Assembly: GCF_005116655.2 (NCBI RefSeq) | Contig: NZ_CP050698.1 | Location: forward strand, 5,598,501 to 5,662,500 | Direction: 5' to 3' | Origin: Desulfosediminicola flagellatus | GTDB taxonomy: Bacteria > Desulfobacterota > Desulfobulbia > Desulfobulbales > Desulfocapsaceae | Length of the DNA stretch: 64,000 nt | Shown: positions 16,162 through 26,294 of the stretch, in pieces | Layout of the letters: every line of letters begins with the position of its first letter | Numbering within the stretch: the stretch's first letter is position 1 | Notes under the pieces: model-generated | Databases searched by the model: none | What the model was told of the DNA's origin: nothing | What the model saw: only the letters and a program-made list of their open reading frames with translations | Made by a program: the position numbers and the translations under genes

Positions 16162-19100
16162 TCATGCGACATTAGAAGAGACCTCCACAACAGGCACTTC
16201 CCAGAAATCTCCCCTGCACTTCTCTCTAAAGTTCGTGTCAGCAATCTCATCTCTATATCGTTTCACTATGGCAACAACCCGTATCTCGCTAATCGTGTTC
16301 ATCCTCTTTGCCCAGATATTCCTGGCCACTTTTGATAATCGAGCAACTGAAACACCGTCGTTATTTACCAGTTCAAGATAGTCATTTCTGCTTTCCAGCG
16401 AAAGCGGGTCACCTGCCTGCAAGAGCGCCAGCGCTTTTCTTGCTGGATGATTCAGTGATCGTACACCTGCAAAATCAAGAAAGACATCTTCCATTCCCAG
16501 CAGGGTATATTCTTTTCGTGCGTGGTTGTGCTGCACTCCGGGTGAAACATCCCGTTTTAAACAGTAGTCACCGCCAAGCACCTCACAATGAGGATTTACG
16601 ATAGAATGTACAGAAAAAAGCTGTAATGTCTCACGTGCACGCGACATCCCCACATAATAGAGCCTGCGCTCTTCTTCCATGTCCTTGCCTTTTGCTGGTT
16701 GCCAACTCTCCCCCAACATAAAGACATGATCGAATTCCAACCCCTTCACAGAATGAACGGTAGAGAGAAAGACACCTTTTCCGAGATTTTTCGAGCGCCC
16801 CTGATCAGAGAGTGCCTCATAAAAATAGTCTTCAATCAGCGGTACAGGCTGCTCGGTATCGTGGGTTTCCTCAATCCACTCCCGTGTAAGCTGCCGCATA
16901 TTCTCAAGCCAGAGCCCGTCTCCTTTCAGGCGCGTTGCAATAAACCCGAGAATCTCGCTGCCCGACATTGAGACTGTTCTATTTTCTTTCAAGTAATCAA
17001 GCAATACCCGGTGCTCGCGGATGCGTGTAAGTCGCGGAAAGCTGCCACCACGACCCCAGTGCAGATTAATAGGCATACCGCTCGCCTCAAAGATCGAACG
17101 CAGCAAATCAAGATCTTTCCATTCCCGTCCCAATACAGCACAGTTATTGAGATCAAAATTGCCCTCAAGAGATTGCAGCCGGGCAATTTCTTCAAGAATC
17201 GCATATCCCTGCTCAATAATGCCTGCGACCTGTATTACCTGTACTTTTCCACGGGCCAGCTGATCATTGATCTGCCAGTTACCGCCAACCGGTAACATAT
17301 ATCGGGCCTGGTTAACCCGTATGGGCTGCTCAGTTTTCATCCTGTCGCGGTTATGCTTAATCAGGTCATTGCACGCCGAGATTATATTGGCTGTAGATCG
17401 ATAGTTCTCAACGAGATATCTTTTATCAGCTTGATAGTCCTCATGAAACTTACGGATAAACGAGACATTTGCTCCGCGAAAGCGATAGATATTCTGGTCA
17501 TCATCTCCAACTGCCAGAATGGTCATTTTTTGATCAAATTCCTGCTGGCCCTTGCCGGCAAGCAGAGAAACCAGTTCATACTGCTCATCATCAATATCCT
17601 GATATTCATCGACCAGAATATGGCTGAACCTGCCAACCAGCTCACCGCGTGCAGAATCACCGCTCAAGCCAAGCGCATCGCTCTCGCCTTTAAGCAGATC
17701 GACTGCTTCCTGTATCACTTTGGTGAAATCTATATCAGTATCACGATTAGCTCTCGCGGTAACAAGTGATCTGCCGGTAAGGCGAAGAGCGAGCCCATGA
17801 AAGGTGAGTGTTGTCACCCTGCTCATCTCGGTGCCGATCAGTTCACGCAACCGCCTGCGCAGACTCATCACCGCACTGCGGTTAAAACAGAGCACCAGCA
17901 CAGCATCAGGCTGCACTCGTTCAACCCGCAACAGGTAGGCAACACGATGGGTAACCACCCGTGTTTTTCCGGCGCCCGGTCCCGCAAGGATAAGCATATT
18001 CTGCTCTGTGGGAGCAGAAACGATTGCAGATTGGGGTGTATTCTTCAGGTCATCAACGATCCGCTGATATGACTGCTCACTGGTCGCCCGCTCCAGCATC
18101 TTTTTCCTGCCCGGAAAATAGCGCTGAACAAAATCATCCTTTTCATCGTTAAAGTAGGATGCAACCAACCGCATGGCTGTGCTGATTTTTTCGAGCGCCT
18201 GATGAGCATATTCATTCATCACATGTATCTGAAAATTGCGCTCGGTGTAGTGGGTCTTTAAAGGGGAGAAATCTGCGGCGGTATATCGCCTCTTTTTCTC
18301 TTCAGGATGAAGATGCAGTGTCATCGCCTGGTTGAAAATAGCAAGCCCCTGCTGAAGTTCTATCACGCCCTGCTCGTGCATAAAGGTCAGCGCGCGCTCT
18401 GCTGCTGCCAGCGGTTTTTTGAGTCGTGGGAGTAACAACAGATCTTTTTTCAAACCTTCAACAATCTGCTCTAATGAAAACTCAACGAGGAGGCTGCCAT
18501 TTGCTTTCTCTGCCGGGTTGACCGTTTTTAGTATCACCTGCAAGGCAATGCATGCGGCCTGCTGACGGATCTTCACAGTCTCAAGCAGATTATCCCAGCC
18601 GCGGTGCAGATAGACGGTAAATCGATTGCCGCCAGTGGCCCTCAGGCTCAGACTTCCTGATTGCCCCGCAAGACCTTTACCATCGCGGCTCAAACCATGG
18701 AGAATAAGTTTCAGCACATGCGGGTTACTGTATTCATACTCCCTGTCTACCAGCTGCTGATTTACCTGTCGCAGGTCAAGCTCCAGGGGTGTTTCTATAT
18801 CTGCGTCGGGTGCCAGCTCCTGAAGAATGCTCAAAAACTCCCGTTCAAGCGCACTGAGTCGTTTAAGATGAATAGTCGCGTTGTTGCCCACCTTATAACG
18901 CAGATAAGCCGAAAGATGTGTTTCTTTTGAAATCAGCCCCTGCTCAGACATATCGTGCAGAGTTCGAAGTACACGCTGATTCTCCGTTTCATATTTGCCA
19001 TCGCCCTCTGCTGTTGCAAACGGAGACAAACTTGCCAGCTCGTCTGCACTAAACCCGGTATTCCTGCCGTGCTCCATCAAGGCAGCCAGGATTGCCAGCC

Positions 19101-21333
19101 ACCTTTCCCTCTGCCTTTTAGACAAATCCAGCCCGCTGATCTTTTCCGCAGCATCATCAAAATCACGGACGAGAGGTTTACCCTGAAACACTCTGGTGTT
19201 GTTTTCGTTTCGCTCTAAAAAGCCAGCCCTTTCAAGCCAGGCAACGGCTGTACGGACCCTGGTATCGACATCATTCAACGCGTCCGGGTCTATATCCACC
19301 TCGTCACGTCGCAGCAGTTCGCCCGCAGTCAGAACAACATCCTCACCTCCGCGAGCAGCAGAGCGGATGCCGCGAAGCATCTGGGCAATCTCACGCTGAG
19401 TAAGTCTCGACATACTGCCGAGGCGAAACTGTCCTTCAATATCCTGCTCATCAAAGACAAGAATGCATTCGGCCTCCTTGCGATCACGACCAGCCCTTCC
19501 TGCCTCCTGCAGGTAGTTTTCGAGTGATCCGGGAATATCCGCATGGATAACCAGACGGACATCATCCTTGTCGATCCCCATGCCAAAAGCGTTGGTCGCA
19601 CAGATAACCGGGATCTGCCCATCAATAAACTGATCCTGAATCCGCTTTTTCAGCGAACTCTCCAGCCCTGCATGAAAAGCTTCGGCAGTGTAACCCGAGC
19701 TTTGCAGAAATTCGGCCAGATTTTCGGTGTTTTTCTTTGTCGCACAATAGATAACCACACTGCCGTCACCCATATACCTGGCTTTAAGAAGGTCGTGTAT
19801 TACCTGATACTTTTCGTACTTATCAACAGCGTAGACATCGTACTTTAAATTCGTACGTTCATGCCCGCCCTCAAACTGGTTGACCCGCAGGCCCAACTCG
19901 CTCTGGATGGTATCGATTATCTCAGACTTTACATCTTTTTTGGCTGTGGCGGTAAAACACTGAACCGGCGGGATCTGCGCCTTTGCCCTGGCAGCAAACT
20001 CTCGTATGAACCTGATCGCATAAAAATAATCGGGCCGAAAATCATGTCCCCACTTTGATAGACAATGAGCCTCATCAAATACCCAGGCACCTATCTCACG
20101 CTGACTGATAGTCTGCACAAACGAACGATTACGCAGCTGCTCCGGCGAAACATACAGCACCCCGACATCACCAAGACGGATAGACTCAAGCACCTCGCCA
20201 CGCTCAGGCATGGTGAGCATTCCATAGAGCGCCGTGGCAATTTTGGTTCCGGTCTGTTTTGAGAAATTATCAACCTGATCTTTCATCAGCGCCTGCAACG
20301 GCGAGATCACAATAGTCAACAGATTGCGTCGCTGGTAACGCATCAGACCAGGCAGCAGATAGCAGAGCGATTTGCCACCACCTGTCGGCAGGGTAGCAAA
20401 AAGCGTACTGTTTCCGGCACCGGCTTTTACCACCTCCTGCTGCAGGCTCCCGCCATCTTCTGTTGCCGGTTGCGCGCGAAAATCATCAAAACCGAAAAAG
20501 TTTTTCAGAAAAAAATGTGGATCATGGTGAGTAGTGCAATAGCCGCAGCTACTCTCGTTACAATTCTTTTCACGCAGTCTATGCAGAATAAGCGATATCT
20601 GCGGAAAACGATGACGAACCCACGGCGGCAGCACAGAGTTACCGCCAGCAACGGATAACCAGGCTGCTACGTAGGCGAGCATAACCGGGTCAAAAGTCGT
20701 GTTATAGAGCTGATCGACCAGATCATGGGCCGTGCGTCTGCAACCGTGCTTACTTGCAAACCAGCCAAATGCTTCATGCAGGTCATCACCTTCAAGCAGT
20801 GGAATGCCCATTGCTGCAAGTGCATCAGCGGTGCCGGCAAGATCTTTTTCATTGTGGAAAAAACTGCGGTAAAAAACCGGATTTTCAGAACCTCCGGCAA
20901 GCTGGCCAACCAAGGCATCCCACTGTTCGCCAAAGACTTTCCCGGCAAGCACAGCGTCCTGTACAGGGTCGTTGACGCTGTCCCGAACCAGCTGATAATC
21001 TTTTACTAACCGGTGATAGGGGTTTTCCGGATATGCCAGAGGGGAGAGGTAGAGCGTATCAATGAGTGGTTTTTGCAGGATCTTCAGGTCTGGTGCAACT
21101 TCACGAATCCGAGGGATATCATGGGAGATGATATTATGGCCAAGGATAAAATCTGCATCCCGGCCAAACTCATCCAGCTTTTTCAGCGTATTCAGATCAA
21201 TTTTACTACCCGGTTTTGTTGAAAACGTCGTATCACCGAAAACAGCTCCGATAGAATACATGACGTTTTTCTCATTGATCTCAATGTCCAGCAACAGACA
21301 ACGCTGCAAAAATTGCTCTTTTTCTGCGACCAT
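16162..21333 (-). CDS. DEDD exonuclease-RecQ-UvrD fusion helicase
   Basis: This 1723-residue protein joins three enzymes. Residues 10-140 carry a DEDD 3'-5' exonuclease pattern: LLDIE (Asp16, Glu18), GHNIISHD (65-72) and NDPVQDAVLA (121-130). A small cysteine/histidine cluster (Cys258, Cys263, Cys266, His269/270) follows. The RecQ helicase has Walker A PTGGGKS at 316-322, FDEAHCLSKWGHDFRPDY, and QEAGRAGRD. The last third is a UvrD/Rep helicase with Walker A AGPGAGKT near residue 1115, VDEYQDID and SVKGLEFDHVF. Fusions of RecQ and UvrD are known in bacteria, and their biological role is not well defined. It is transcribed with the two following genes. Confidence 0.9.
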   Translation of the reverse strand: MVAEKEQFLQRCLLLDIEINEKNVMYSIGAVFGDTTFSTKPGSKIDLNTLKKLDEFGRDADFILGHNIISHDIPRIREVAPDLKILQKPLIDTLYLSPLAYPENPYHRLVKDYQLVRDSVNDPVQDAVLAGKVFGEQWDALVGQLAGGSENPVFYRSFFHNEKDLAGTADALAAMGIPLLEGDDLHEAFGWFASKHGCRRTAHDLVDQLYNTTFDPVMLAYVAAWLSVAGGNSVLPPWVRHRFPQISLILHRLREKNCNESSCGYCTTHHDPHFFLKNFFGFDDFRAQPATEDGGSLQQEVVKAGAGNSTLFATLPTGGGKSLCYLLPGLMRYQRRNLLTIVISPLQALMKDQVDNFSKQTGTKIATALYGMLTMPERGEVLESIRLGDVGVLYVSPEQLRNRSFVQTISQREIGAWVFDEAHCLSKWGHDFRPDYFYAIRFIREFAARAKAQIPPVQCFTATAKKDVKSEIIDTIQSELGLRVNQFEGGHERTNLKYDVYAVDKYEKYQVIHDLLKARYMGDGSVVIYCATKKNTENLAEFLQSSGYTAEAFHAGLESSLKKRIQDQFIDGQIPVICATNAFGMGIDKDDVRLVIHADIPGSLENYLQEAGRAGRDRKEAECILVFDEQDIEGQFRLGSMSRLTQREIAQMLRGIRSAARGGEDVVLTAGELLRRDEVDIDPDALNDVDTRVRTAVAWLERAGFLERNENNTRVFQGKPLVRDFDDAAEKISGLDLSKRQRERWLAILAALMEHGRNTGFSADELASLSPFATAEGDGKYETENQRVLRTLHDMSEQGLISKETHLSAYLRYKVGNNATIHLKRLSALEREFLSILQELAPDADIETPLELDLRQVNQQLVDREYEYSNPHVLKLILHGLSRDGKGLAGQSGSLSLRATGGNRFTVYLHRGWDNLLETVKIRQQAACIALQVILKTVNPAEKANGSLLVEFSLEQIVEGLKKDLLLLPRLKKPLAAAERALTFMHEQGVIELQQGLAIFNQAMTLHLHPEEKKRRYTAADFSPLKTHYTERNFQIHVMNEYAHQALEKISTAMRLVASYFNDEKDDFVQRYFPGRKKMLERATSEQSYQRIVDDLKNTPQSAIVSAPTEQNMLILAGPGAGKTRVVTHRVAYLLRVERVQPDAVLVLCFNRSAVMSLRRRLRELIGTEMSRVTTLTFHGLALRLTGRSLVTARANRDTDIDFTKVIQEAVDLLKGESDALGLSGDSARGELVGRFSHILVDEYQDIDDEQYELVSLLAGKGQQEFDQKMTILAVGDDDQNIYRFRGANVSFIRKFHEDYQADKRYLVENYRSTANIISACNDLIKHNRDRMKTEQPIRVNQARYMLPVGGNWQINDQLARGKVQVIQVAGIIEQGYAILEEIARLQSLEGNFDLNNCAVLGREWKDLDLLRSIFEASGMPINLHWGRGGSFPRLTRIREHRVLLDYLKENRTVSMSGSEILGFIATRLKGDGLWLENMRQLTREWIEETHDTEQPVPLIEDYFYEALSDQGRSKNLGKGVFLSTVHSVKGLEFDHVFMLGESWQPAKGKDMEEERRLYYVGMSRARETLQLFSVHSIVNPHCEVLGGDYCLKRDVSPGVQHNHARKEYTLLGMEDVFLDFAGVRSLNHPARKALALLQAGDPLSLESRNDYLELVNNDGVSVARLSKVARNIWAKRMNTISEIRVVAIVKRYRDEIADTNFREKCRGDFWEVPVVEVSSNVA

Positions 21334-21592
21334 CTCCTACCTTGTATCAGTTCGGGGGAAATACTGACAATCGTATTGTCTCAAGGCAATACACTATTAA
21401 CAATACGAAATAATATCAATTTATTACTCTACTGAACCTGGCAATTCCCGGTCATCCTGCTAAATACTCCGCTCAGCACTTGCGCCAGAAACCAAACACA
21501 CTCCATTAACTTGAAATGGTAATTACAAAAGGCATACAATGACATTACGTAAATAATCCCGAAGACCAACACAATTATAAAGGAGAGAGTTG

Positions 21593-21772
21593 ATGATTCG
21601 CAAAAACATCTTCATCGTGGAAACAGCTGGCAGGATTTATGCCTCGATGTTCGCCAACACCGAGCGCGCCCCTTCCCCAACCATTGCAATTGAAAAAGCG
21701 GAAGAACTCTGGCAGGAAATTGAAAAAAAGGCCTACCCGGATAAATTCGGAAGGATCGGGACAGAGGAGTAA
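21593..21772 (+). CDS. small protein of unknown function
   Basis: This protein has 59 residues with a strong ribosome binding site (AAAGGAGAG) 5-6 bases before ATG 21593. A TTG immediately upstream is an alternative start. The sequence is mixed polar, with IFIVETAGRIYASMF at the N-terminus and a helical EKAEELWQEIEKKAYP stretch. No family is recognised. It is a monocistronic gene ending in a strong bidirectional hairpin. Confidence 0.7.
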   Translation: MIRKNIFIVETAGRIYASMFANTERAPSPTIAIEKAEELWQEIEKKAYPDKFGRIGTEE

Positions 21773-21833
21773 ACGAATATGCCTGTTGTTTGCATTACGC
21801 GAACGTGCTTCTACATGAGACACGATCGAATTC

Positions 21834-21881
21834 AGGAGGGAAAAGAAGGTGTTTCGAAAGCCTGAGCTTCTTTTCCCTCCT
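21834..21881. terminator. bidirectional terminator, 15-bp perfect stem
   Basis: AGGAGGGAAAAGAAG (21834-21848) pairs perfectly with CTTCTTTTCCCTCCT (21867-21881) over an 18-base loop. It separates the convergent genes at 21593-21772 and 21897-22664. Confidence 0.75.
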
Positions 21882-21896
21882 ATACGTTTTAATACA

Positions 21897-22664
21897 TCAG
21901 AGCTTAACCTTCATTCTCTTCATTGATTTTACTTCGTATTTATTAATTGAGACAATCAACCCTTTCGAGCTCGCATACGTCACTTTATCAGAGGACACCA
22001 TTGCGTTATCCGTGTAGATAGTTGCCCCTGAATAGAGTTCTATTTCATAGAGTGTTCTTGTCGGCTCACTGACTTTAATTTCAGGTTGTTTTTTGGGTGC
22101 TTCAGGAGTCACAAATGAATCCAGTTCTTTTTGCGACAACCATTGCTTGTCATTTTTTTGAGGCCGAATGAAGCTTTTTACTTTTCCAGACTGTGAATTA
22201 TCATAGCTGTTTTCAGGTGGCTGTCGAGGCTCGCTATACGTTGAAGGAACAATAGATCTTTGCTCTGCCAGTTTTTCATCTCTATCGTAATCGGTTGACT
22301 GAGGTATCCGCTGATACTCTATTTTCTCCTTTTCCGGAAAAGCCTTACTTATCGTTTTATAAATACCAGAATATGTAAGAAACGGGAAAAGATCCGGCCG
22401 TAAGGCAACTACAGAAAACAGTGCACATATTACCCCGAAAGTAATTGCTATTGTTGACCTCCTGGCCTTCATTCCAGCCATAGCTGAATCAAATCCTACA
22501 GGTTTTTCTATAGCAATATCGTTTCTACTATCTTCATTAGTACCACCAGCCGAACCTGAAAATTCACTTTGCCAGAATTTACTATCCTGCTTCCTGCCAT
22601 CATGAACTTTGTCGACAAGTATTTTGGTCAGCGGAGATATCTTATCTTTTCTTGAGTTATCCAT
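21897..22664 (-). CDS. single-pass membrane protein, second copy of the recurrent C-terminal domain
   Basis: This 255-residue protein has an N-terminal cytoplasmic region of about 75 residues, one transmembrane helix (about 78-97, SITFGVICALFSVVALRPDLF region) and a long disordered linker. The C-terminal domain YEIELYSGATIYTDNA ... KYEVKSMKRMKVKL aligns with the end of the protein at 15568-16131: both have ELYSGxxIYT, a G-L-x-V-S turn and an E-(I/V)-K-S basic end. It starts 3 bases after the stop of the secreted protein at 22668-23042, so the two are one operon. The function is unknown. Confidence 0.7.
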   Translation of the reverse strand: MDNSRKDKISPLTKILVDKVHDGRKQDSKFWQSEFSGSAGGTNEDSRNDIAIEKPVGFDSAMAGMKARRSTIAITFGVICALFSVVALRPDLFPFLTYSGIYKTISKAFPEKEKIEYQRIPQSTDYDRDEKLAEQRSIVPSTYSEPRQPPENSYDNSQSGKVKSFIRPQKNDKQWLSQKELDSFVTPEAPKKQPEIKVSEPTRTLYEIELYSGATIYTDNAMVSSDKVTYASSKGLIVSINKYEVKSMKRMKVKL

Positions 22665-22667
22665 TTT

Positions 22668-23042
22668 CTAGTCAATAGCCACAGCACTTGAACATCGCAC
22701 AAACAGTTCACTTACAAACCACCATTTTTTGTGTCGATTATCTCGTATTTTCGCTTGCCCGCTAAATACGCTTCTTCCGGTTGAAAAATGCTCCTTGCGT
22801 ATATACGTTTTGATACTTCTCGAATAACCGTATTCCTTATTACTCAGTTGCACATACACATTCAGTTGATCGCATCCTCTCCCTTTTTCAACATCACCCC
22901 AAATTCTCAGTTCTTTACTTTTCACCTTCCAGTTAACCTCAACTTCATAACCATTAGATGTGTATTTTTTAGCATTACTCAGAACAGGCGTACCGACAAT
23001 CATGCACCCAATTATCATTATATACAAACTCAGTCTAATCAT
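22668..23042 (-). CDS. secreted beta-rich small protein
   Basis: This 124-residue protein has a clear signal peptide (LSLYIMIIGCMIVGTPVLSNA, cleavage near residue 24) and a mature region of about 100 residues that looks beta-stranded. The mature region contains two cysteines (RGCDQ and VRCSS), probably a disulfide. It leads directly into the membrane protein at 21897-22664. No family is recognised; the pair suggests an envelope function. Confidence 0.65.
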   Translation of the reverse strand: MIRLSLYIMIIGCMIVGTPVLSNAKKYTSNGYEVEVNWKVKSKELRIWGDVEKGRGCDQLNVYVQLSNKEYGYSRSIKTYIRKEHFSTGRSVFSGQAKIRDNRHKKWWFVSELFVRCSSAVAID

Positions 23043-23383
23043 AGATATTCCAAAATATTATTATTTAATCCAAGCCATTACGACCTAGGTGTACCATAAA
23101 TAAATTGGAATTTAAATGCACTGACACCATACCTAACACCCCCCTGCCACCATCTTAGTCATCGTACAGACATGATAGACCTCATCCTTTCAGTAGCTTC
23201 GGCACCGTATTCCATAAAAGACATATGTTCTAAAAAAATTTCTCTCAATCCCCATCTTCTCGCTATCTTCTCTCCCAACCGCCTCCAATGCTTTATTCAA
23301 AAAACATGTTGCTATTTTTCATAATAAATCGGATAGATACACCACCAACAAGAGACATTAACGATATTGCGGAGAGAGATCAC
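23043..23383. other. intergenic region before the DUF2235 gene
   Basis: This AT-rich region lies between divergent genes and holds no convincing ORF or hairpin. The in-frame upstream extension of the DUF2235 gene (from 23288) is not protein-like and is not counted as coding. Confidence 0.4.
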
Positions 23384-24544
23384 ATGGCAAGAAAGCTTAT
23401 AGTGTGCTGCGACGGAACCGGAAACGAGATAAAAGAGAATCAGTCAAACGTTCTGAAGCTCTACCGGCTTCTAGAAAAAAACAGTTCACAGCTCGCCTTC
23501 TATGATCCGGGTGTCGGAACCATTGGTGACAGTAGCGCCTGGGACAAGGCAAAGAACAAGGCACGCGGCATCTTTGGCCTTGTTACAGGCTACGGACTGG
23601 ACCAGAACGTACTTGAAGCCTATACGTTCCTTATCCGTAATTATCAGGAAGGCGACGACATCTATCTGTTCGGATTCAGTCGTGGGGCCTACACAGTTCG
23701 GGTACTTGCGGGACTTATCAACATGATTGGCCTGCTCGCACCCAATAATGAAAATCTTTGCGGCTATGCACTTACAGCGTATAAACAGGCAAGCGCAAAA
23801 GATAACTTCGCCATCGCCTGGCGCTTTCAGGACGTACTTCAGGCAAAGAACGTAACAATCCGCTTCATGGGTTGCTGGGACACCGTCGGCTCAGTGATCG
23901 TTCCGCGCCCTGATCGCTGGTATATTGCTCCATCTCTTCAGCATCTTCCATACACCCGCTCAAACCCATGCGTCCAGGTGTTTCGCCACGCCATGGCCAT
24001 CGACGAAAAACGCCGGATGTTTCGTCTCATGGACTGGGACAACAACCAGAAATTCAAGTCCAACCCTTTTGTAAAAGATGACGTCGCAGCGAATCAGGAC
24101 TGTAGACAGGTATGGTTTTCTGGAGTACATGCGGATATCGGCGGCGGTTACCCCGAGTCTGAAAGCAGCGCAGCCAAGATCCCGCTGAAATGGATGCTAG
24201 ACGAAGCCCGCGACCATGGACTCATCTTCAGAAAAACTATGGTCTCACGCCTTGTGGATGGCAACAACCCTCCAAACAGTCCACGCAGATACACCGCCCC
24301 TAACCCCAACGCGGATCTGCACAACTCGATGAACTGGGCCTGGCGACTACTCGAATGGATACCTAAATGCAGTAAATGTAAAGAATGGCCCGACAGAAGA
24401 TCGTTTTTCGGCTTTTACCTGCCACAGGGTGAACCCCGCAAAATCAGTATCGATGCCGAAATTGACAGCTCAGTCTATAGGCGAACACAATACAGCGGCA
24501 TACAACCCTACTCGCCACCGAATGTTATGATGGAAAAGAATTAA
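23384..24544 (+). CDS. DUF2235 alpha/beta hydrolase
   Basis: This 386-residue protein opens with the conserved KLIVCCDGTGNE motif and has the nucleophile elbow GFSRGAYTVR (Ser99). Later come WDTVGS and the GVHADIGGGY motif that carries the catalytic His/Asp region in DUF2235. The family includes type VI secretion lipases (Tle1 branch) and stand-alone hydrolases. No VgrG, PAAR or immunity gene is adjacent, so a secretion role cannot be claimed. ATG at 23384 is preferred because GGAGAG lies 7-8 bases upstream. Confidence 0.85.
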   Translation: MARKLIVCCDGTGNEIKENQSNVLKLYRLLEKNSSQLAFYDPGVGTIGDSSAWDKAKNKARGIFGLVTGYGLDQNVLEAYTFLIRNYQEGDDIYLFGFSRGAYTVRVLAGLINMIGLLAPNNENLCGYALTAYKQASAKDNFAIAWRFQDVLQAKNVTIRFMGCWDTVGSVIVPRPDRWYIAPSLQHLPYTRSNPCVQVFRHAMAIDEKRRMFRLMDWDNNQKFKSNPFVKDDVAANQDCRQVWFSGVHADIGGGYPESESSAAKIPLKWMLDEARDHGLIFRKTMVSRLVDGNNPPNSPRRYTAPNPNADLHNSMNWAWRLLEWIPKCSKCKEWPDRRSFFGFYLPQGEPRKISIDAEIDSSVYRRTQYSGIQPYSPPNVMMEKN

Positions 24545-24666
24545 TCCACATCTGAAGCGTTACAAGCCACTTGCGATAGTTTATTACAGCGACACGCCTT
24601 GGGCATCGACCTGCGAAAAACTGTATTGAGGAGAAATCCGCGTTAGCAAAAAAACAATATGCACCA

Positions 24667-25644
24667 TCAATTAGTCAGCAGATTTAAGATCAGCCTGATC
24701 ATCAACTCTTTCTGGCCCGCATCACTTTCGGCCACAAGCAGAGTGAGTGCAACCAACCCGTTCTGGTTTATTCCCGACTGATCAAGCATGTCGTTGTCCT
24801 GCAGAAAAAGAAGAAATACAAACGATCCGATTCGTTTATTACCATCTACAAAAGGGTGATCTTTAATAATGAAGTAGAGGAGGTGAGCAGCTTTCTGTTC
24901 AGTAGTCGGGTAGAGTTCCTCGCCACCGAAGGTTTGCATTATATTTCCTAATATTCCCTCAAGATGGTGTTCCCGCTCCTGCCCGAAAAGTTCTGTTGCC
25001 TCATTGCATGCAAACAGTTTCGACTTGAGGCTGGCAATTGCACCCTTAACTTCCTGATAATCAATTCCGTGCTTTTTCTTAGACTTACCCTTCGGCAGCA
25101 GAAGTCGGTCTTCATCGTACTGAAGAAGCAAGGACCAGGTTTTCGCGTAACTGGTTACAATCTCCAATACCGCGCTGCCTTGCTCTGTTACCAGTTCATT
25201 TCTGCGCAAGGTACTTGAAAGAAGGCTGACAGCCTGCTCCATTTCGAGTAGGCCTTTCTCTGCCAGACGACGCTCATTAAGACTGTAACCTTTAATCAGA
25301 TGATCTTTTAAAACTGATGTCGCCCATATGCGAAACTGGGTGCCACGAATAGATTTTATCCGATAGCCTACTGAGATAATGACGTCTAGATTATAGCGTT
25401 TTACTCTATATTTTTTCCCATCAGCGGCAGTTGTCAAGGATTCCTTGACAACTGCTTCCTCCATTAATTCACCTTCTTTGAAAATATTTCGGACATGAAG
25501 ACTGATGTTCTGTTTACTCTTGGCAAACAGGTCTACCATCTGCGCCTGACTCAACCAGACAGTCTCATTCTGTAACTGAACATCAAGGGCAGTACTTCCA
25601 TCCTCTGCCTGAAATATTACAATTTCTCCAAGCTCATTATTCAT
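24667..25644 (-). CDS. RhuM-Fic/Doc fusion
   Basis: This 325-residue protein has an N-terminal RhuM domain (residues 1-170, with QTEVWLSQAQ-type strand, IRGTQFRIWAT and VLKDHLIKGY signatures). The C-terminal Fic/Doc domain has the motif HPFVDGNKRIGSF near residue 263, which matches HxFx(D/E)GN(K/G)R of AMP- or phospho-transferring Fic enzymes. RhuM-type proteins occur in mobile and toxin-antitoxin contexts. The catalytic His and both Fic-loop residues are present, so activity is plausible. No antitoxin-like ORF is seen next to it. Confidence 0.85.
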   Translation of the reverse strand: MNNELGEIVIFQAEDGSTALDVQLQNETVWLSQAQMVDLFAKSKQNISLHVRNIFKEGELMEEAVVKESLTTAADGKKYRVKRYNLDVIISVGYRIKSIRGTQFRIWATSVLKDHLIKGYSLNERRLAEKGLLEMEQAVSLLSSTLRRNELVTEQGSAVLEIVTSYAKTWSLLLQYDEDRLLLPKGKSKKKHGIDYQEVKGAIASLKSKLFACNEATELFGQEREHHLEGILGNIMQTFGGEELYPTTEQKAAHLLYFIIKDHPFVDGNKRIGSFVFLLFLQDNDMLDQSGINQNGLVALTLLVAESDAGQKELMIRLILNLLTN

Positions 25645-25919
25645 TCAATAGTACCTATAAAATTACGGATTCTTAATCAAGAAAGCAACGTTCCAACAGC
25701 CCCAACAAAACATCCATACAGCACTGAATTCACATAGCATACATTCAAGTTCACCTTGAAAAACTCATGGCTGATATATTGCAGAACTAAAATGAAAACA
25801 ATTGCATTTCACTTCTCATGGTGGGGGGAGAGAGACCAAATAAAATTTCGAAAACACAGGGAGTTACACACAATATACACAAATCAAACTGGAAGTAAAA
25901 CTATTTTGTCAAATAAACA

Positions 25920-26294
25920 ATGCAAAAGCAACAACTTGCCACAAAAACACACCTATACTTTTACAATACCGACGACCCACAAACATCCTGCAATACCCAG
26001 TCAGGCTCACCACAAGCACCAACCAGTTATTTAAAACCACTAATCATCGCTCCAAGGTTCGAACCGCAGGAAGATCTGGGAAATATCGAAGAAAAAGAAC
26101 TGGAAGAACTTTACCACACACACACGAGTACGATTGCGCGAGAAGACATTTTTGAGCTACCCGAAACAATACTATGCAAAAGATGCGGTCAATATACAGC
26201 TGACTGGATCACAAACGATCTGTGCAGAGAATGCGCAGTAATGCTACTTGAAGAGGCAAAAACCAGAGCATCCCGCTCCAACGTTTCTGACTGA
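25920..26294 (+). CDS. possible zinc-ribbon protein
   Basis: This is a 124-codon frame. The last 40 residues have CKRCGQYTADWITNDLCREC, a CxxC...CxxC zinc-ribbon spacing, preceded by an acidic helical stretch. The first 40 residues are low complexity, and there is no clear ribosome binding site at 25920, so a later start is possible. The C-terminal part looks like real protein, but the gene may be partial. Confidence 0.45.
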   Translation: MQKQQLATKTHLYFYNTDDPQTSCNTQSGSPQAPTSYLKPLIIAPRFEPQEDLGNIEEKELEELYHTHTSTIAREDIFELPETILCKRCGQYTADWITNDLCRECAVMLLEEAKTRASRSNVSD

